DNA of 41,990 bases from a bacterium (GCA_024231905.1 JAAEQC010000118.1:1-41990), one strand, 5' to 3'; positions 18,035 to 27,071 are shown, counted from the first letter of the stretch. The notes: generated by a model from the letters alone, not told the origin. A program made the numbers and translations.

Positions 18035-21000
18035 TCAGCGGGTCAGAACGAAGCGGCTGGTCCGGACGCTGCCACCGGTGCGCAGAACGGCGAAGTAGGT
18101 GCCCGCGGCCGCCGGTCCGCCCATGGAGGTCTGGCCGTCCCAGCGGATGGACTCTACGGCTCCGGCCAAGCGCCGCACCCGGCGCCCCCGGAGATCCACC
18201 ACATCGACGATCACACGCTCGGTGCCCGTGGATCCGTCCACGCGGAAGGCGAACCGACCCGAACCCGGATTGGGAAAGACAGCCAGGCCCGATCGGTGCG
18301 CCGGCATCGGATCCACCGCAGCCACGGGACCGATCAGGGCATAGGCACCGCTGTTGCGCCCGTCCGCCCGCTCCACCGGCCAGACCACAGCGCCCGTTAC
18401 CGCGGAGACCACCGGCACCAGGTGGAGTTCCTCGTCGAAGGCATGGGCCCGCAGCAGGGCGCCGTCCCCCGGGTCGAGCAGCGCGGTCTCGATGCGTCCG
18501 TATTCCGCCACCGCCGGCCCTCCGCGCACGAGAGGGTTCCAGATGGGTAGGCCGTCCACGGCGGGCTGGTACCAACCGGTCAACGAACCCGGCATGGAGG
18601 TCAAACCGTAGAGGACTTCTGCCCATTCCAGGTTCAGCAGGACCGCCGGCTCCGTGGCTGAGCCGCCCGCCTGGTTCCAGGCCAGGGGCGTGGGCACCAG
18701 GGCCCGGTCCAACAGGAGCTGGCCCTGGGTCGTGGTCGCTTCCACACTGAAGGTCGCGAAATCGGTGGCGACGACGCTACCGTCGCCGCGCAGGGTCACG
18801 GTCCCGCCGCTCCAGGCCGCTTCGTCGCCGGACGCCCCGTTGGCCACGATGCCGGCCAGGGTCAGGCCCAGTTCGCCATTGCCATGGCGGCCGGTGACCA
18901 AAGCGCCGGACACGGCCAGCCATTCGGCGCCCCCGCCCAGAGCCAGGATCGTGCCGTCACCGGGAGCCGGCGTGCCGTCGCCGCTGCGCAGGTGGACGCG
19001 GAGAGTGCCGTCGCTAGCGAGAGCCGGTACGGCAACCTCGTGGTCGCCGTCCTCGTCCAGGTCCACGAGCACCGGCGCCAGAGTAAGGGTCGCGCCCAGT
19101 TCTATGGGCCAGCCCGGCAGCGGATCCAAGGCCGCGTTCAGAGCCGTCACGTGCCCGTCGGAGAAGGCCACCACCAAACGGTCCGCACCGGAGGCGTCCA
19201 AACGGCCGCAGGCCGGAGCCAGGGGCAGCGTGTGGCCGAGGTCGTTCTGATCCAACAGGCCCCCGTCGCTGTCCCAAAGAAAAACCGCCCCGAGTTTGTC
19301 CACCACGGCTATCCGCCGGTCGCCTCCCGCCTCGAGCCCCACCGCGCGGGTCAGGCTGCGGTTGAAGGCCAGCGCCTGTTCGACCACCGCGCCATCGACA
19401 TCCACGAAGTAGACGCTGCCGTATTCCGAACTGACGACGATCTCGTCCCCTGGTTGTCCGTCCAGGTTCCACACCAATGGTTGCCGCAGATTGCCCTGGG
19501 CCGAAGAATGCGGGAACAGAAAAACCGGCCACCCCGGGCGGCCGGAGCCGTCCACGCCCACGTAGCTCAGAGCCCGGGCAGCGTCGTCCACTGTGACCCG
19601 CGAGGGGACGATCAGGGCCGGCACTCCACCGGCGCCGAAATGCCCGGCGTTGGGGGCTCCGCTCACCATGCCGGGCAGGGTCCGCAGGGAGGTTTGGGAC
19701 GGGAACGTGTCGGCTTCGCGCAGGCGCAAAGCGACGTTGCCCTCGCCGGCGGTCCGCTTGACCACCAGGCCCAGCCAGTGCCCCGGGTCGGGTCGGACGT
19801 ACACGAATTCCGAGACGCCGGCGCCGCTCATATCGCGGTACACCGAGACGTCGTTCACGCCCGACATGACGCCCACCGGATCCAGCACGTGCACCGCCAC
19901 GTCCAGGCCGGGCTCGGGCACGACCTCCACCAGGTAGCGGACGTTCTCCGCTGTGCTCAGACGGCGCGCCACCACGGGCCGTGTCCAGTCGGCGCTGAGG
20001 GCGTCGACCTGGTCGGCACCGGGTGTCAGGGGATCGGCGAGCAGAGCCACCGCCGCATCGACCCGCAACAGGCCCGCCCCCGCCGCCTGTTCGGCCGTGC
20101 CGTCCAGGGGAGTCGTCGCGGTACCGTCGGCCGTTTCCATGGCGGACACCGGCGCGCAGGTCGCCTCCAGGGCGAGGATCCGCAGCCGTGCGGCGTCCCG
20201 CCCCGTCCCCAAATCGGTGCCGCGCTCGCGCAGAGCCTCGTCCAGGACGTAGACGCCGCCGGAGACGAAGGCCGCGGCCAGGCTCGTGCCCCAGCGGCCG
20301 CTGTAGGTGTCATTGGGTTCGTTGTCGCATACCTGGATCCGGCCGGACGCTGTCAGCAGGCCACCGGCCGGAGCCACCAGATCGGGTTTGCCCTGGCCGG
20401 GCAGGCCTCTGCCGCTGAAGGCGGCCACCGCGCCCGTGTGGTTCACCCCGCCGCAGGTCAGGGCGTCCGCGGCCGCGGCCGGGTAGCCGGGTGATCCCGT
20501 GGCGCCGTGGTTGCCGGCGGCGACCACCGGCACTACACCGGCGTCCACCAGGTCGGACATGGCCGCGGAGATCCCCGCGTCCACATCCCAATTCACAGCC
20601 GCCAGCACGGCCCGGATGCGGTAGGTCTCCCGGTTGGCGAGCACCCAGTCACAAGCGGCCAGGAAGTCGCCGGCCCAGGCGTGCCAGGTCATGTCGAAGT
20701 CGTAGAACTTGACCACCGTCAGGCGGCCGCCGGGAACGACCCCGTTGTGGTCGGGATTCTCGCGGCCGCTGCCGGCGACCACCGAGGCCAGAGCCGTGCC
20801 GTGGTGGTGGTAGTCCCAGGGTCCGGCCGCCGCAGGGAAGTCGTCGGTGACATCGTGCCAGCCCACGACCTTGTAGCCGTCGAAGAGGGGCCAGCCGTCA
20901 TCGGCCGGGTACCAGTCCCCCGGGTCACCGACGGCCGGGGCCGGGCCGTCCGCGTCGTCGTCATTGTGGTCGCCCAGATCCCCGTGGGCGGTGTCGCAGC

Positions 21001-21691
21001 CCGAGTCCAGGATGGCGACGGTGCCGGTCCAGTCGTCACCCAGTTCCCAGGCCGGATCGTAGAGGTGATCGGCGCCCACCAGGGCGCGGGTCTCCGCCAG
21101 GGCCGGCACCCCGTCGCGATCCAGCAGGATCGTGCCACCGGATGCCGCGTCCAGATAGCCGGCCAGCCCGGCCTCGTCCAGGGCCAGGACCTGCAAGCCG
21201 CCGAAGCGGTCGGTGCGGTGCAGGAGTTCGCAGGCGCCGGCAGCGGCGGCCTTGTCGTGTGCCGCGGCACGGTCGCCGCCGAAGTGCAGGATGCGGGTAC
21301 GGCCGCGGGACCAGGGACCGGGTCCGGGCGGCGCCGTGACAGCCTCCCAGGCGGGTGCGGCCTTGTCGGCGGTGGCTCGCAGCGGTCCGGCCACCGCCTT
21401 CTCGCGCACGGTATTCCAGGCAACGCGTCCGGCACGCCAATCGTCGAGGACATCCTCGACTCCGTTGCCGTCCCGGTCGCGGACACCGGCGAAGCTGGTC
21501 AGGAGGGGATCCGTGTCGTTGAAGGGGCCCGCGGCCGCCGACGGAATCACCAGGAGCATCAGCGCGAAATTGGCGAACCCGATGCTCAGGAACAATCTCA
21601 ATCGACGACGAGCAACAGCGCGAGGGACCGGTCGACCTGTGGGATGGCCACGGGACACCTGTCGAGCGCTCTTCGTGCGGCTGGCGTGCAT
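18035..21691 (-). CDS. Secreted subtilisin-like (S8) serine protease with beta-propeller-like repeats and a C-terminal sorting-type domain
   Basis: 1218 residues. The signal peptide (Arg-rich, then hydrophobic 31-50) probably ends at AAA54. A DRDGNGVED calcium-loop-like motif follows. The S8 catalytic domain has Asp229 (VAILDSG), His297 (HHHGTALAS), oxyanion Asn394 (AAGNHG) and Ser470 (GTSLAAAF). Between about 640 and 950 lie repeated acidic D-x-D/G-D-x-E segments (GQPGDEIVV, DEDGDHEVAV) resembling FG-GAP/VCBS-type propeller blades. The C-terminus (FPNPGSGRF, VVDLRGRRVRRL, AAGTYFAVL) is a FlgD-Ig/type-IX-secretion-like tail, suggesting export and surface anchoring. ATG 21691 with GGGAG six to seven bases upstream is preferred over GTG 21748. 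Confidence 0.92.
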   Translation of the reverse strand: MHASRTKSARQVSRGHPTGRPVPRAVARRRLRLFLSIGFANFALMLLVIPSAAAGPFNDTDPLLTSFAGVRDRDGNGVEDVLDDWRAGRVAWNTVREKAVAGPLRATADKAAPAWEAVTAPPGPGPWSRGRTRILHFGGDRAAAHDKAAAAGACELLHRTDRFGGLQVLALDEAGLAGYLDAASGGTILLDRDGVPALAETRALVGADHLYDPAWELGDDWTGTVAILDSGCDTAHGDLGDHNDDDADGPAPAVGDPGDWYPADDGWPLFDGYKVVGWHDVTDDFPAAAGPWDYHHHGTALASVVAGSGRENPDHNGVVPGGRLTVVKFYDFDMTWHAWAGDFLAACDWVLANRETYRIRAVLAAVNWDVDAGISAAMSDLVDAGVVPVVAAGNHGATGSPGYPAAAADALTCGGVNHTGAVAAFSGRGLPGQGKPDLVAPAGGLLTASGRIQVCDNEPNDTYSGRWGTSLAAAFVSGGVYVLDEALRERGTDLGTGRDAARLRILALEATCAPVSAMETADGTATTPLDGTAEQAAGAGLLRVDAAVALLADPLTPGADQVDALSADWTRPVVARRLSTAENVRYLVEVVPEPGLDVAVHVLDPVGVMSGVNDVSVYRDMSGAGVSEFVYVRPDPGHWLGLVVKRTAGEGNVALRLREADTFPSQTSLRTLPGMVSGAPNAGHFGAGGVPALIVPSRVTVDDAARALSYVGVDGSGRPGWPVFLFPHSSAQGNLRQPLVWNLDGQPGDEIVVSSEYGSVYFVDVDGAVVEQALAFNRSLTRAVGLEAGGDRRIAVVDKLGAVFLWDSDGGLLDQNDLGHTLPLAPACGRLDASGADRLVVAFSDGHVTALNAALDPLPGWPIELGATLTLAPVLVDLDEDGDHEVAVPALASDGTLRVHLRSGDGTPAPGDGTILALGGGAEWLAVSGALVTGRHGNGELGLTLAGIVANGASGDEAAWSGGTVTLRGDGSVVATDFATFSVEATTTQGQLLLDRALVPTPLAWNQAGGSATEPAVLLNLEWAEVLYGLTSMPGSLTGWYQPAVDGLPIWNPLVRGGPAVAEYGRIETALLDPGDGALLRAHAFDEELHLVPVVSAVTGAVVWPVERADGRNSGAYALIGPVAAVDPMPAHRSGLAVFPNPGSGRFAFRVDGSTGTERVIVDVVDLRGRRVRRLAGAVESIRWDGQTSMGGPAAAGTYFAVLRTGGSVRTSRFVLTR

Positions 21692-21898
21692 GTGGTCTCC
21701 CGGAGTGGGTGTCGTCGCGGTGGGTCGCCCGGTTCCGGCAACGTCCACCTCCGTTGACCGCCATTACGCAGCCGCGCGGCCGCAGGTTACGACCCAGTTG
21801 CTGCTGCTCGTCCAGGTGGGGTGGATGCCGGCAGTCGCCGGGTCATATGAGACTACGGACTGAGGAGTCCCGCCGCAACCCGACGACGATACTCCTGT

Positions 21899-22261
21899 TC
21901 AGAAGGCGCCGGGTAGGTGTCGCAGGGAGCAACCGGCGCCGTCGCCCCGCCAGGACACCGCCACCACGTCGAAGCGGCAGTTCCGATACCGGACTTCTGG
22001 GTGGGCCGCCAGCCAGGAGCGCGCCGCCCGCCGCAGGGTACGACGCTGGCGGTGCCCGACCCACGCCGTCTCAACCGCCGTGGCCCGCGGCCCGCGGGTC
22101 TTCACCTCCACGAAGACGAGCCAGCCGTCCCGCCGGGTGACCAGATCGAGTTCACCGCCGGGCATCCGCCAGCGGCGCTCGACGATGCGGTATCCGCAGG
22201 CCGCCAGGAAAGCCGCTGCCACCTCCTCGCCGGCCCGTCCGTGGACATGGCTCGTCTGCAT
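21899..22261 (-). CDS. yraN: YraN (UPF0102) family endonuclease-like protein
   Basis: 120-residue protein with the restriction-endonuclease-like PD-(D/E)xK core: GRAGEEVAAAFL at the N-terminus, then GGELDLV and FVEVKTR as the metal-binding acidic residues and catalytic Lys. Its cellular role in the family is poorly defined. It is last in the ffh-rnhB operon, where yraN commonly follows rnhB. The frame runs upstream into rnhB, but ATG 22261 has GGAGG at good spacing and starts the conserved domain. The 150 bases downstream hold a small GGACT/AGTCC hairpin (21857-21870) without a T-tract. Confidence 0.9.
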   Translation of the reverse strand: MQTSHVHGRAGEEVAAAFLAACGYRIVERRWRMPGGELDLVTRRDGWLVFVEVKTRGPRATAVETAWVGHRQRRTLRRAARSWLAAHPEVRYRNCRFDVVAVSWRGDGAGCSLRHLPGAF

Positions 22262-22308
22262 GGGTATCCCTCCTCGGCGACGCCGAGCCAGGATCGTGCC
22301 CGTCCGGG

Positions 22309-22941
22309 TCAGAAGAGGCGGCCCTGGTCCCGCTCGGACAGGGGTCGGAAGGTGAGGCGGTGCAGGGGGCAGGGCCCGCACCGGTCCAGGGCGGACCGGT
22401 GGGCGGCGGCGCCGTAGCCCTTGTGGGAGGCGAATCCGTAGTCCGGGTAGTGACGGTCCCAGGCCACCATGATCCGGTCCCGGAGGACTTTGGCCACCAC
22501 CGAAGCCGCGGCCACGGCGGCGCTCAAACCATCTCCGCCCACGAGGGTGTCGGCGGGCAGGCGGGTTTCCGGCACATGCAGTCCATCGATCAGCAGGCGA
22601 TCCGGCGGCGGCGTCAGGCGCGCCACCGCCCGGGCCATGGCCCGCAGGGTGGCCTGAAGGATGTTCACGGAATCGATCTCGGAAGCAGAAACCGCGCAAG
22701 CGCCTATCTGGCAGGCACTTGCGCGGATTTCATCATAGAGGACATCACGGCGCCGCGCCGTCAGACGTTTGGAGTCGTCCAACCCGGCGGGACACCAGCC
22801 GTCCGGCAGCACCACCGCCGCCGCCACCACGGGTCCCGCCCAGCAGCCGCGACCGGCCTCGTCCACCCCGGCCAGGCGCTGCCGCCCGCCACCGGTGAAC
22901 TCGTGGTCGTGGCGCGCCAGGGGGTGGGACGGCGCGACCAT
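22309..22941 (-). CDS. rnhB: Ribonuclease HII
   Basis: 210-residue enzyme that nicks RNA in RNA-DNA hybrids and removes misincorporated ribonucleotides. Motif GVDEAGRG-C-WAGPVVAA carries Asp27 and Glu28. DDSKRL follows, then the third catalytic Asp in LLIDGLHV and the helix AAASVVAKVLRD. Length and order match bacterial RNase HII. ATG 22941 lies three bases after the rplS stop, so the two are co-translated. Confidence 0.96.
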   Translation of the reverse strand: MVAPSHPLARHDHEFTGGGRQRLAGVDEAGRGCWAGPVVAAAVVLPDGWCPAGLDDSKRLTARRRDVLYDEIRASACQIGACAVSASEIDSVNILQATLRAMARAVARLTPPPDRLLIDGLHVPETRLPADTLVGGDGLSAAVAAASVVAKVLRDRIMVAWDRHYPDYGFASHKGYGAAAHRSALDRCGPCPLHRLTFRPLSERDQGRLF

Positions 22942-22944
22942 GGG

Positions 22945-23289
22945 CTAGCGGCGGGCTTCCCGGATCCTCGCCTTGCGGCCCGTGCGGCCCCGCAGGTAGA
23001 AGAGCTTGGCCCGCCGGATCCGTCCCCGCTTGGTGACGGTGATGGAATCCACGTTGGGCGACTGCAACGGGAAGATGCGCTCCACGGCGATGCCCGCGGT
23101 GAGCTTGCGCACCATGATGGTCTCCTCGTTGCCGGTTCCCTGGCGGGCGATCACCGCACCGACGAAGTTCTGCAGACGGCTCTTGCCGCCCTCGGTAATC
23201 CGCACCGCGACACTGATCGTGTCGCCGATGTTGAACTCGGGAAGGTCGTCCCGCAGGCCGTCCTGCACCATGCTCTCGACGATGTTCAT
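22945..23289 (-). CDS. rplS: 50S ribosomal protein L19
   Basis: 114-residue ribosomal protein at the 30S-50S interface. The conserved core FNIGDTISVAVRI, GGKSRLQNFVGAVIARQG, VERIFPLQSPNVDSI and the basic C-terminus RRAKLFYLRGRTGRKARI are all present. ATG 23289 with GGAGGCAG upstream is chosen; the longer open frame to 23358 adds residues not found in L19. It is co-transcribed with trmD as in many bacteria, after an 81-base gap that shows no clear promoter. Confidence 0.97.
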   Translation of the reverse strand: MNIVESMVQDGLRDDLPEFNIGDTISVAVRITEGGKSRLQNFVGAVIARQGTGNEETIMVRKLTAGIAVERIFPLQSPNVDSITVTKRGRIRRAKLFYLRGRTGRKARIREARR

Positions 23290-23370
23290 CTCTGCCTCCA
23301 GTTGTGCCGGCGGGGTGCGCCTCCCGGGCGCGCCGTCACCGGTGTCCAAGCCCGTCACCGGGCCTCTTCG

Positions 23371-24120
23371 TCAATTCTCGTCCAGCGCTCCCGCACCGGT
23401 ATCCGTGTCCGCCGCCAGTTCCGGCCGACGGGCCTGGGTCCGTCCGGCGGCCTGTTCGGCCCGCCAGACTTCGATTTTCGCGTGGTGACCCGAGAGCAGC
23501 ACCTCGGGCACCTCCAGCCCGCGGTACACCGGGGGTTTGGTGTACCACTGGCAATCCAGTCCTCCGCCGCGGTCGGCGGTGAAGCTGTCGTTTGCCGACG
23601 ACTCCTCGTTGTGGAGCACCCCGTCCAGGCGGCGGACCACCGCGTCGGCCATGACCAGGGCGGGAAGTTCGCCGCCCGACAGCACGAAGTCGCCGATGCT
23701 CACCTCGCGCGTGATCGCCAGCTCGCGGGCCCGCTCGTCCACGCCCTTGTAGTGGCCGCAGACGATGATCAGTTCGCCCGTGTTCTCCAGCTCGGCCACC
23801 AGGTCGAGGGTCATTTCCTCGTCGAAGACCTCGCCCTGGGGCGTGGTCAGGATCACCGTGGCGTCCTCGCGACCGCGGCAACTCTCCACCGCTTCAACCA
23901 CCGGCGGGGCCATCATGATCATGCCGGCACCGCCGCCGTAGGCCGTGTCGTCCACCGTGCGGTGCTTGTCCACCGCGAAGTCGCGGATGTCCACCACCTC
24001 GTAGCGCACGCGATTCGCACGGGCCGCGCGCCCCGGAATGCTCGTCTCCAGCACGGTGCGCACCATGTCCGGAAAGAGCGTCAGGATCCGGATGACCGGC
24101 GTTTCAGCTGCGGTTGACAT
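23371..24120 (-). CDS. trmD: tRNA (guanine-37-N1)-methyltransferase
   Basis: 249-residue SPOUT methyltransferase that makes m1G37 in tRNAs reading CNN codons and prevents frameshifting. Seen: ILTLFPDM at the N-terminus, DDTAYGGGAGMIMM, the trefoil-knot SAM site CGHYKGVDERARE, and SIGDFVLSGGELPALVM. The C-terminal helical part ends in a family-variable acidic tail. The start overlaps the end of rimM by 17 bases, indicating coupled translation. Confidence 0.97.
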   Translation of the reverse strand: MSTAAETPVIRILTLFPDMVRTVLETSIPGRAARANRVRYEVVDIRDFAVDKHRTVDDTAYGGGAGMIMMAPPVVEAVESCRGREDATVILTTPQGEVFDEEMTLDLVAELENTGELIIVCGHYKGVDERARELAITREVSIGDFVLSGGELPALVMADAVVRRLDGVLHNEESSANDSFTADRGGGLDCQWYTKPPVYRGLEVPEVLLSGHHAKIEVWRAEQAAGRTQARRPELAADTDTGAGALDEN

Positions 24121-24625
24121 CCAGCAATCCCTCCGGCGGATCCACCACCAGTTCGCCCTCGAGACCGTCGTCCGGCCGCAGGATCGGCGCCACGGCGGGG
24201 ATCAGGATCTCTCCACTCCCGGCCGCGATCACCAGCAGCATGCTGCCGCCGGCGCGCCGCACCTCGTCCACCACGCCCACCGGCTCCCCGGCGCCGGTCA
24301 CCACCGGCCGACCCAGGTAGCGAAAGGGCAATCCCTCCGCGGGCCGCGGGAAGTCCTCCGCCAGGTAGTCCTCCCGGCGGAAGGCCAGCGTTCGGCCCAC
24401 CAGGGCCTCGGCGGCGTCCCGGTCCCGGCTCGCGTCGGCCCGGATCACCACGCCGCCCTTGGTCTGGCGGTGGCCCAGGATCCGCACCTCCCGTCCGTCC
24501 TCCCACATGAGGTAGCCGCTGTCCAGCAGCACCGGGTGGAAATCCAGCAGCGGGTAGAGCTTCACCTCGCCCTTGAGACCGACGGCCTTGACGACCTCGG
24601 CCACGAGCACGATTCGCTCGTCCAT
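24104..24625 (-). CDS. rimM: Ribosome maturation factor RimM
   Basis: 173-residue 16S maturation factor that binds S19 and helps assemble the 30S head. The N-terminal RimM barrel (VKAVGLKGEVKLYPL, then RADASRDRDAAEALVGRTLAF) is followed by a PRC-barrel (LGRPVVTGAGEPVGVVDEV, ILIPAVAPILRPD). Its ATG follows the khpA stop with no gap, and its 3' end overlaps trmD. Confidence 0.95.
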   Translation of the reverse strand: MDERIVLVAEVVKAVGLKGEVKLYPLLDFHPVLLDSGYLMWEDGREVRILGHRQTKGGVVIRADASRDRDAAEALVGRTLAFRREDYLAEDFPRPAEGLPFRYLGRPVVTGAGEPVGVVDEVRRAGGSMLLVIAAGSGEILIPAVAPILRPDDGLEGELVVDPPEGLLDVNRS

Positions 24626-24940
24626 CTATTCCACGATCTCCAGGCCGAGGCGCTGGTCCGTACGCGCGCTCACGGCCATGAGCAGCACGCGCAGAGCCCT
24701 GGCGGTCTGGCCGCCCTTGCCGATGACCTTGCCCAGATCGTCGTCGTGCACCTTCACCCGATACACGTCACGGTTATCCCGGCGGACGATGTCCACCGAC
24801 ACGTCATCCGGGTGCTCCACCAGGTTGACCACCACGAAGGAGATGAGCTCAAGCACCCGCTCCTGGCCGATGGTCAGCTCGTCGGCTTCCGGGTCGAGAC
24901 CGGGAAGATCGGCCGGTGCGTTGCCGTCCGGGGCGTTCAA
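24626..24940 (-). CDS. khpA: KH-domain RNA-binding protein KhpA
   Basis: 104-residue single-KH protein of the YlqC/KhpA family, an RNA chaperone acting with KhpB/Jag in many bacteria. The KH fold is marked by VYRVKVHDDDLGKVIGKGG, with the GxxG loop, and TARALRVLLM. An acidic N-terminal extension of about 20 residues precedes it. The start is TTG 24940, overlapping the rpsP stop as TTGA. The usual order rpsP-khpA-rimM-trmD is kept. Confidence 0.93.
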   Translation of the reverse strand: MNAPDGNAPADLPGLDPEADELTIGQERVLELISFVVVNLVEHPDDVSVDIVRRDNRDVYRVKVHDDDLGKVIGKGGQTARALRVLLMAVSARTDQRLGLEIVE

Positions 24941-25575
24941 CCCTCACCGTCCCCGTCGGCGTCCTTCTTCTCCGGCGCAGCTTCGTCCGCGGCCGGTTCC
25001 TCGGCGGGAGTCTCCTCGGCAGCGGCTTCGGCCTTCTCGGCAGCCTCGGCTTCGGCCTTCTTGGCAGCCTCGGCTTCGGCCTTCTCGGCGGCCTCGGCAG
25101 CAGCGGCGTCGGCGGCGGCCTTCTCCTCGGCGGCCTTGGCTTCGGCGGCGGCTTCGGCGGCCTTGGCCTTGGCGGCGTTCTCGCGGTCCTCGCGCTCCTG
25201 GCGGACGGCAGCCTTGCGGGACTCGGCGGCCTCGACCTTGTTGTCACGGCGAGTCACGGCGGCGTCACGCCACTCGGTCATGCGCTGCTCAACCTCGGTC
25301 TCGCCCAGACCCTGCTTGACCAGGGAGTACTTGAAGAGCACGCCCTCGGCCTTGAGGAGGCTGCGGGCGGTCTCGCTCACGGTGGCGCCCTTGGCCAGCC
25401 AGGTGAGGATCTCGTCCTGGTGCAGGTCGATCTCGTAGGGATCGGTGAAGGGGTTATAGTACCCCAGGTTCGCCAGGTAGGCGCCGTCGCGGCGCTTGCG
25501 GCTGTCCAGCACCACCAGACGGTAGAACGGACGCTTCTTCCTGCCCATGCGGGTGAGTCGGATCGTCGTGGCCAC
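24937..25575 (-). CDS. rpsP: 30S ribosomal protein S16 with a long Ala/Glu/Lys C-terminal extension
   Basis: The first 85 residues are canonical S16: TTIRLTRMGRKKRPFYRLVV, then GYYNPF, DPYEIDLHQDEI and GATVSETARSLL. A typical S16 ends here, but this protein continues to 212 residues. It passes through a charged helix (residues about 95-140) into a low-complexity tail built from AEAAEKAEA-like units, ending in PAADEAAPEKKDADGDGEG. The DNA of the tail is a degenerate repeat. Long tails of this type are known in S16 of some FCB bacteria (from general knowledge). The start is GTG 25575 with GGAGG six bases upstream; no ATG fits. Confidence 0.96.
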   Translation of the reverse strand: MATTIRLTRMGRKKRPFYRLVVLDSRKRRDGAYLANLGYYNPFTDPYEIDLHQDEILTWLAKGATVSETARSLLKAEGVLFKYSLVKQGLGETEVEQRMTEWRDAAVTRRDNKVEAAESRKAAVRQEREDRENAAKAKAAEAAAEAKAAEEKAAADAAAAEAAEKAEAEAAKKAEAEAAEKAEAAAEETPAEEPAADEAAPEKKDADGDGEG

Positions 25576-25642
25576 TATCAACCTCCACTTGCTTGGTGTC
25601 GCAACGGGCACCATGCCCGCCGCGTCAGGCCGGGTCGGCGGG

Positions 25643-26980
25643 TCAGCCGCCCAGCACCTTCTTGCCGAATTCCTCCATGCCGCCGGCGGCATTGATCTGC
25701 TTCATCATGCGCTTCATGTCGCGGTACTGCTTGAGCAGCTTGTTCACCTGCGAGACGTTGGTGCCGCTGCCGCGGGCGATGCGCTTGCGGCGCGAACCGT
25801 TGATGATGTCGGGCTTGCGACGCTCGGTGGGGGTCATCGAGTTGATGATGGCTTCCACCTTGACGAACTGCTTGTCGTCGATCTTCGCCTTGTCCAGGGC
25901 TCCACCTCCCATGCCCGGCAGCATCTTCAACATGCCCTTCAGCGAGCCCATCTTCTTCATCTGGCGAATCTGGCCCTGGAAATCCTCGAGGGTGAACTGC
26001 CCCTCGGCGAAGCGGCCGGCCAGATGCTCGGCCTCGCCCAGGTCCATCTTCTCCTCGGCCTGCTCGATCAGGGTCAGGACGTCGCCCATGCCCAGGATGC
26101 GGCCGGCCATGCGGTCCGGGTGGAAGACCTCGAGGTCCTCCATCTTCTCGCCCACGCCCACCAGCTTCACCGGCCGGCCCGTGACCTCGCGCACGGACAG
26201 GGCCGCGCCGCCGCGGGCATCACCGTCCAGCTTGGTCAGCACGGCGCCGTCGAAGTCCAGACGCTCGGCGAAGGTGCTGGCGATATTCACGGCCTCCTGG
26301 CCGGTCATGGCGTCCAGCACCAGGAGCTTCTCGTCCATGGGGACGGTCTTATCGATGGCCTCCAACTCGGCCATGAGATCGTCGTCCACGTGCAGGCGGC
26401 CCGCCGTGTCGACGATGAGCACGTCGCACTTGTTGTCCTTGGCCCGGCGCTGGCCCAGCTTGACGATCTGGGCGGCGTTCTTGCGCTCGCGGTCCGTGTG
26501 GACCGGCACGCCCACCTGTTCGGCGATGACCTCGAGCTGGTCGATGGCGGCCGGGCGGTAGATGTCCGCTGCCACCAGCATGGGCGAACGGCCCTCGTTC
26601 TTCAGCCGGCGAGCGAGCTTGCCGCAGAAAGTCGTCTTACCCGAACCCTGCAGACCCATGACCATTACTGTGGCCATGCCCTTGCCCACCTCGGGCAGTT
26701 GCAGGTCCGCCGCCTCGCCGCCCAGGAGCGCCGTCAACTCGTCGTTGACGATCTTCACCACCTGCTGGGCCGGGGTGAGGGAACCCAGGACTTCCTGGCC
26801 CACGGCCTTCTCCGAAATGGCCGACACCAGCTTTTTGGCCACGCCGTAGTTGACGTCGGCCTCGAGCAGGGCCAGGCGCACCTCCCGGAGCGCCTCCTTG
26901 ATGTCGTTCTCGGTCAAACGCTCGACCTTGCCCAGCCTCTTGAAGGCCCCGTCGAGTCGCTTGGTCAGGTCCTGGAACAC
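25643..26980 (-). CDS. ffh: Signal recognition particle protein Ffh
   Basis: 445-residue SRP GTPase that binds 4.5S RNA and signal sequences and docks with FtsY. It has the N-terminal four-helix bundle, then the G domain with GLQGSGKTT (109-117), DTAGRLH, and TKLDGDARGGAALS. The methionine-rich M domain follows, with MKKMGSLKGMLKMLPGMGG and the RNA-binding segment GSRRKRIARGSGT. The start is GTG 26980, after AGGAG; the open frame extends 31 residues upstream but those are not Ffh-like. It is the first gene of an eight-gene operon. Confidence 0.97.
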   Translation of the reverse strand: MFQDLTKRLDGAFKRLGKVERLTENDIKEALREVRLALLEADVNYGVAKKLVSAISEKAVGQEVLGSLTPAQQVVKIVNDELTALLGGEAADLQLPEVGKGMATVMVMGLQGSGKTTFCGKLARRLKNEGRSPMLVAADIYRPAAIDQLEVIAEQVGVPVHTDRERKNAAQIVKLGQRRAKDNKCDVLIVDTAGRLHVDDDLMAELEAIDKTVPMDEKLLVLDAMTGQEAVNIASTFAERLDFDGAVLTKLDGDARGGAALSVREVTGRPVKLVGVGEKMEDLEVFHPDRMAGRILGMGDVLTLIEQAEEKMDLGEAEHLAGRFAEGQFTLEDFQGQIRQMKKMGSLKGMLKMLPGMGGGALDKAKIDDKQFVKVEAIINSMTPTERRKPDIINGSRRKRIARGSGTNVSQVNKLLKQYRDMKRMMKQINAAGGMEEFGKKVLGG

Positions 26981-27059
26981 GTTGCTTCTCCTGGTTCGCG
27001 GGGTCCCGCCCCTACGCGAACAAACGGGTCCGCGCACCGGCAAGCAATCGGCGCGACAC

Positions 27060-27071
27060 GCGGATATCCGC
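27060..27071. repeat. 12-bp perfect palindrome in the ffh leader
   Basis: GCGGATATCCGC reads the same on both strands. It lies in the roughly 170-base untranslated leader of ffh, about 80 bases before the start codon, and could be an operator or an RNA hairpin. On the minus strand the same leader also holds a lone -10-like TACAAT (27093-27088) with no good -35. No gene is seen elsewhere between 26981 and the cassette. Confidence 0.45.

Noticed and set aside
21749..21898. Promoter for the secreted protease (TTGCGG-17-TAGTCT near 21845-21875, minus strand)
   Set aside because: Both boxes are weak and overlap a small hairpin after yraN; not strong enough to list as a feature.
24950..25230. Tandem DNA repeat or CRISPR in the rpsP region
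   Set aside because: It is the in-frame Ala/Glu/Lys tail of S16; the units are irregular and coding.
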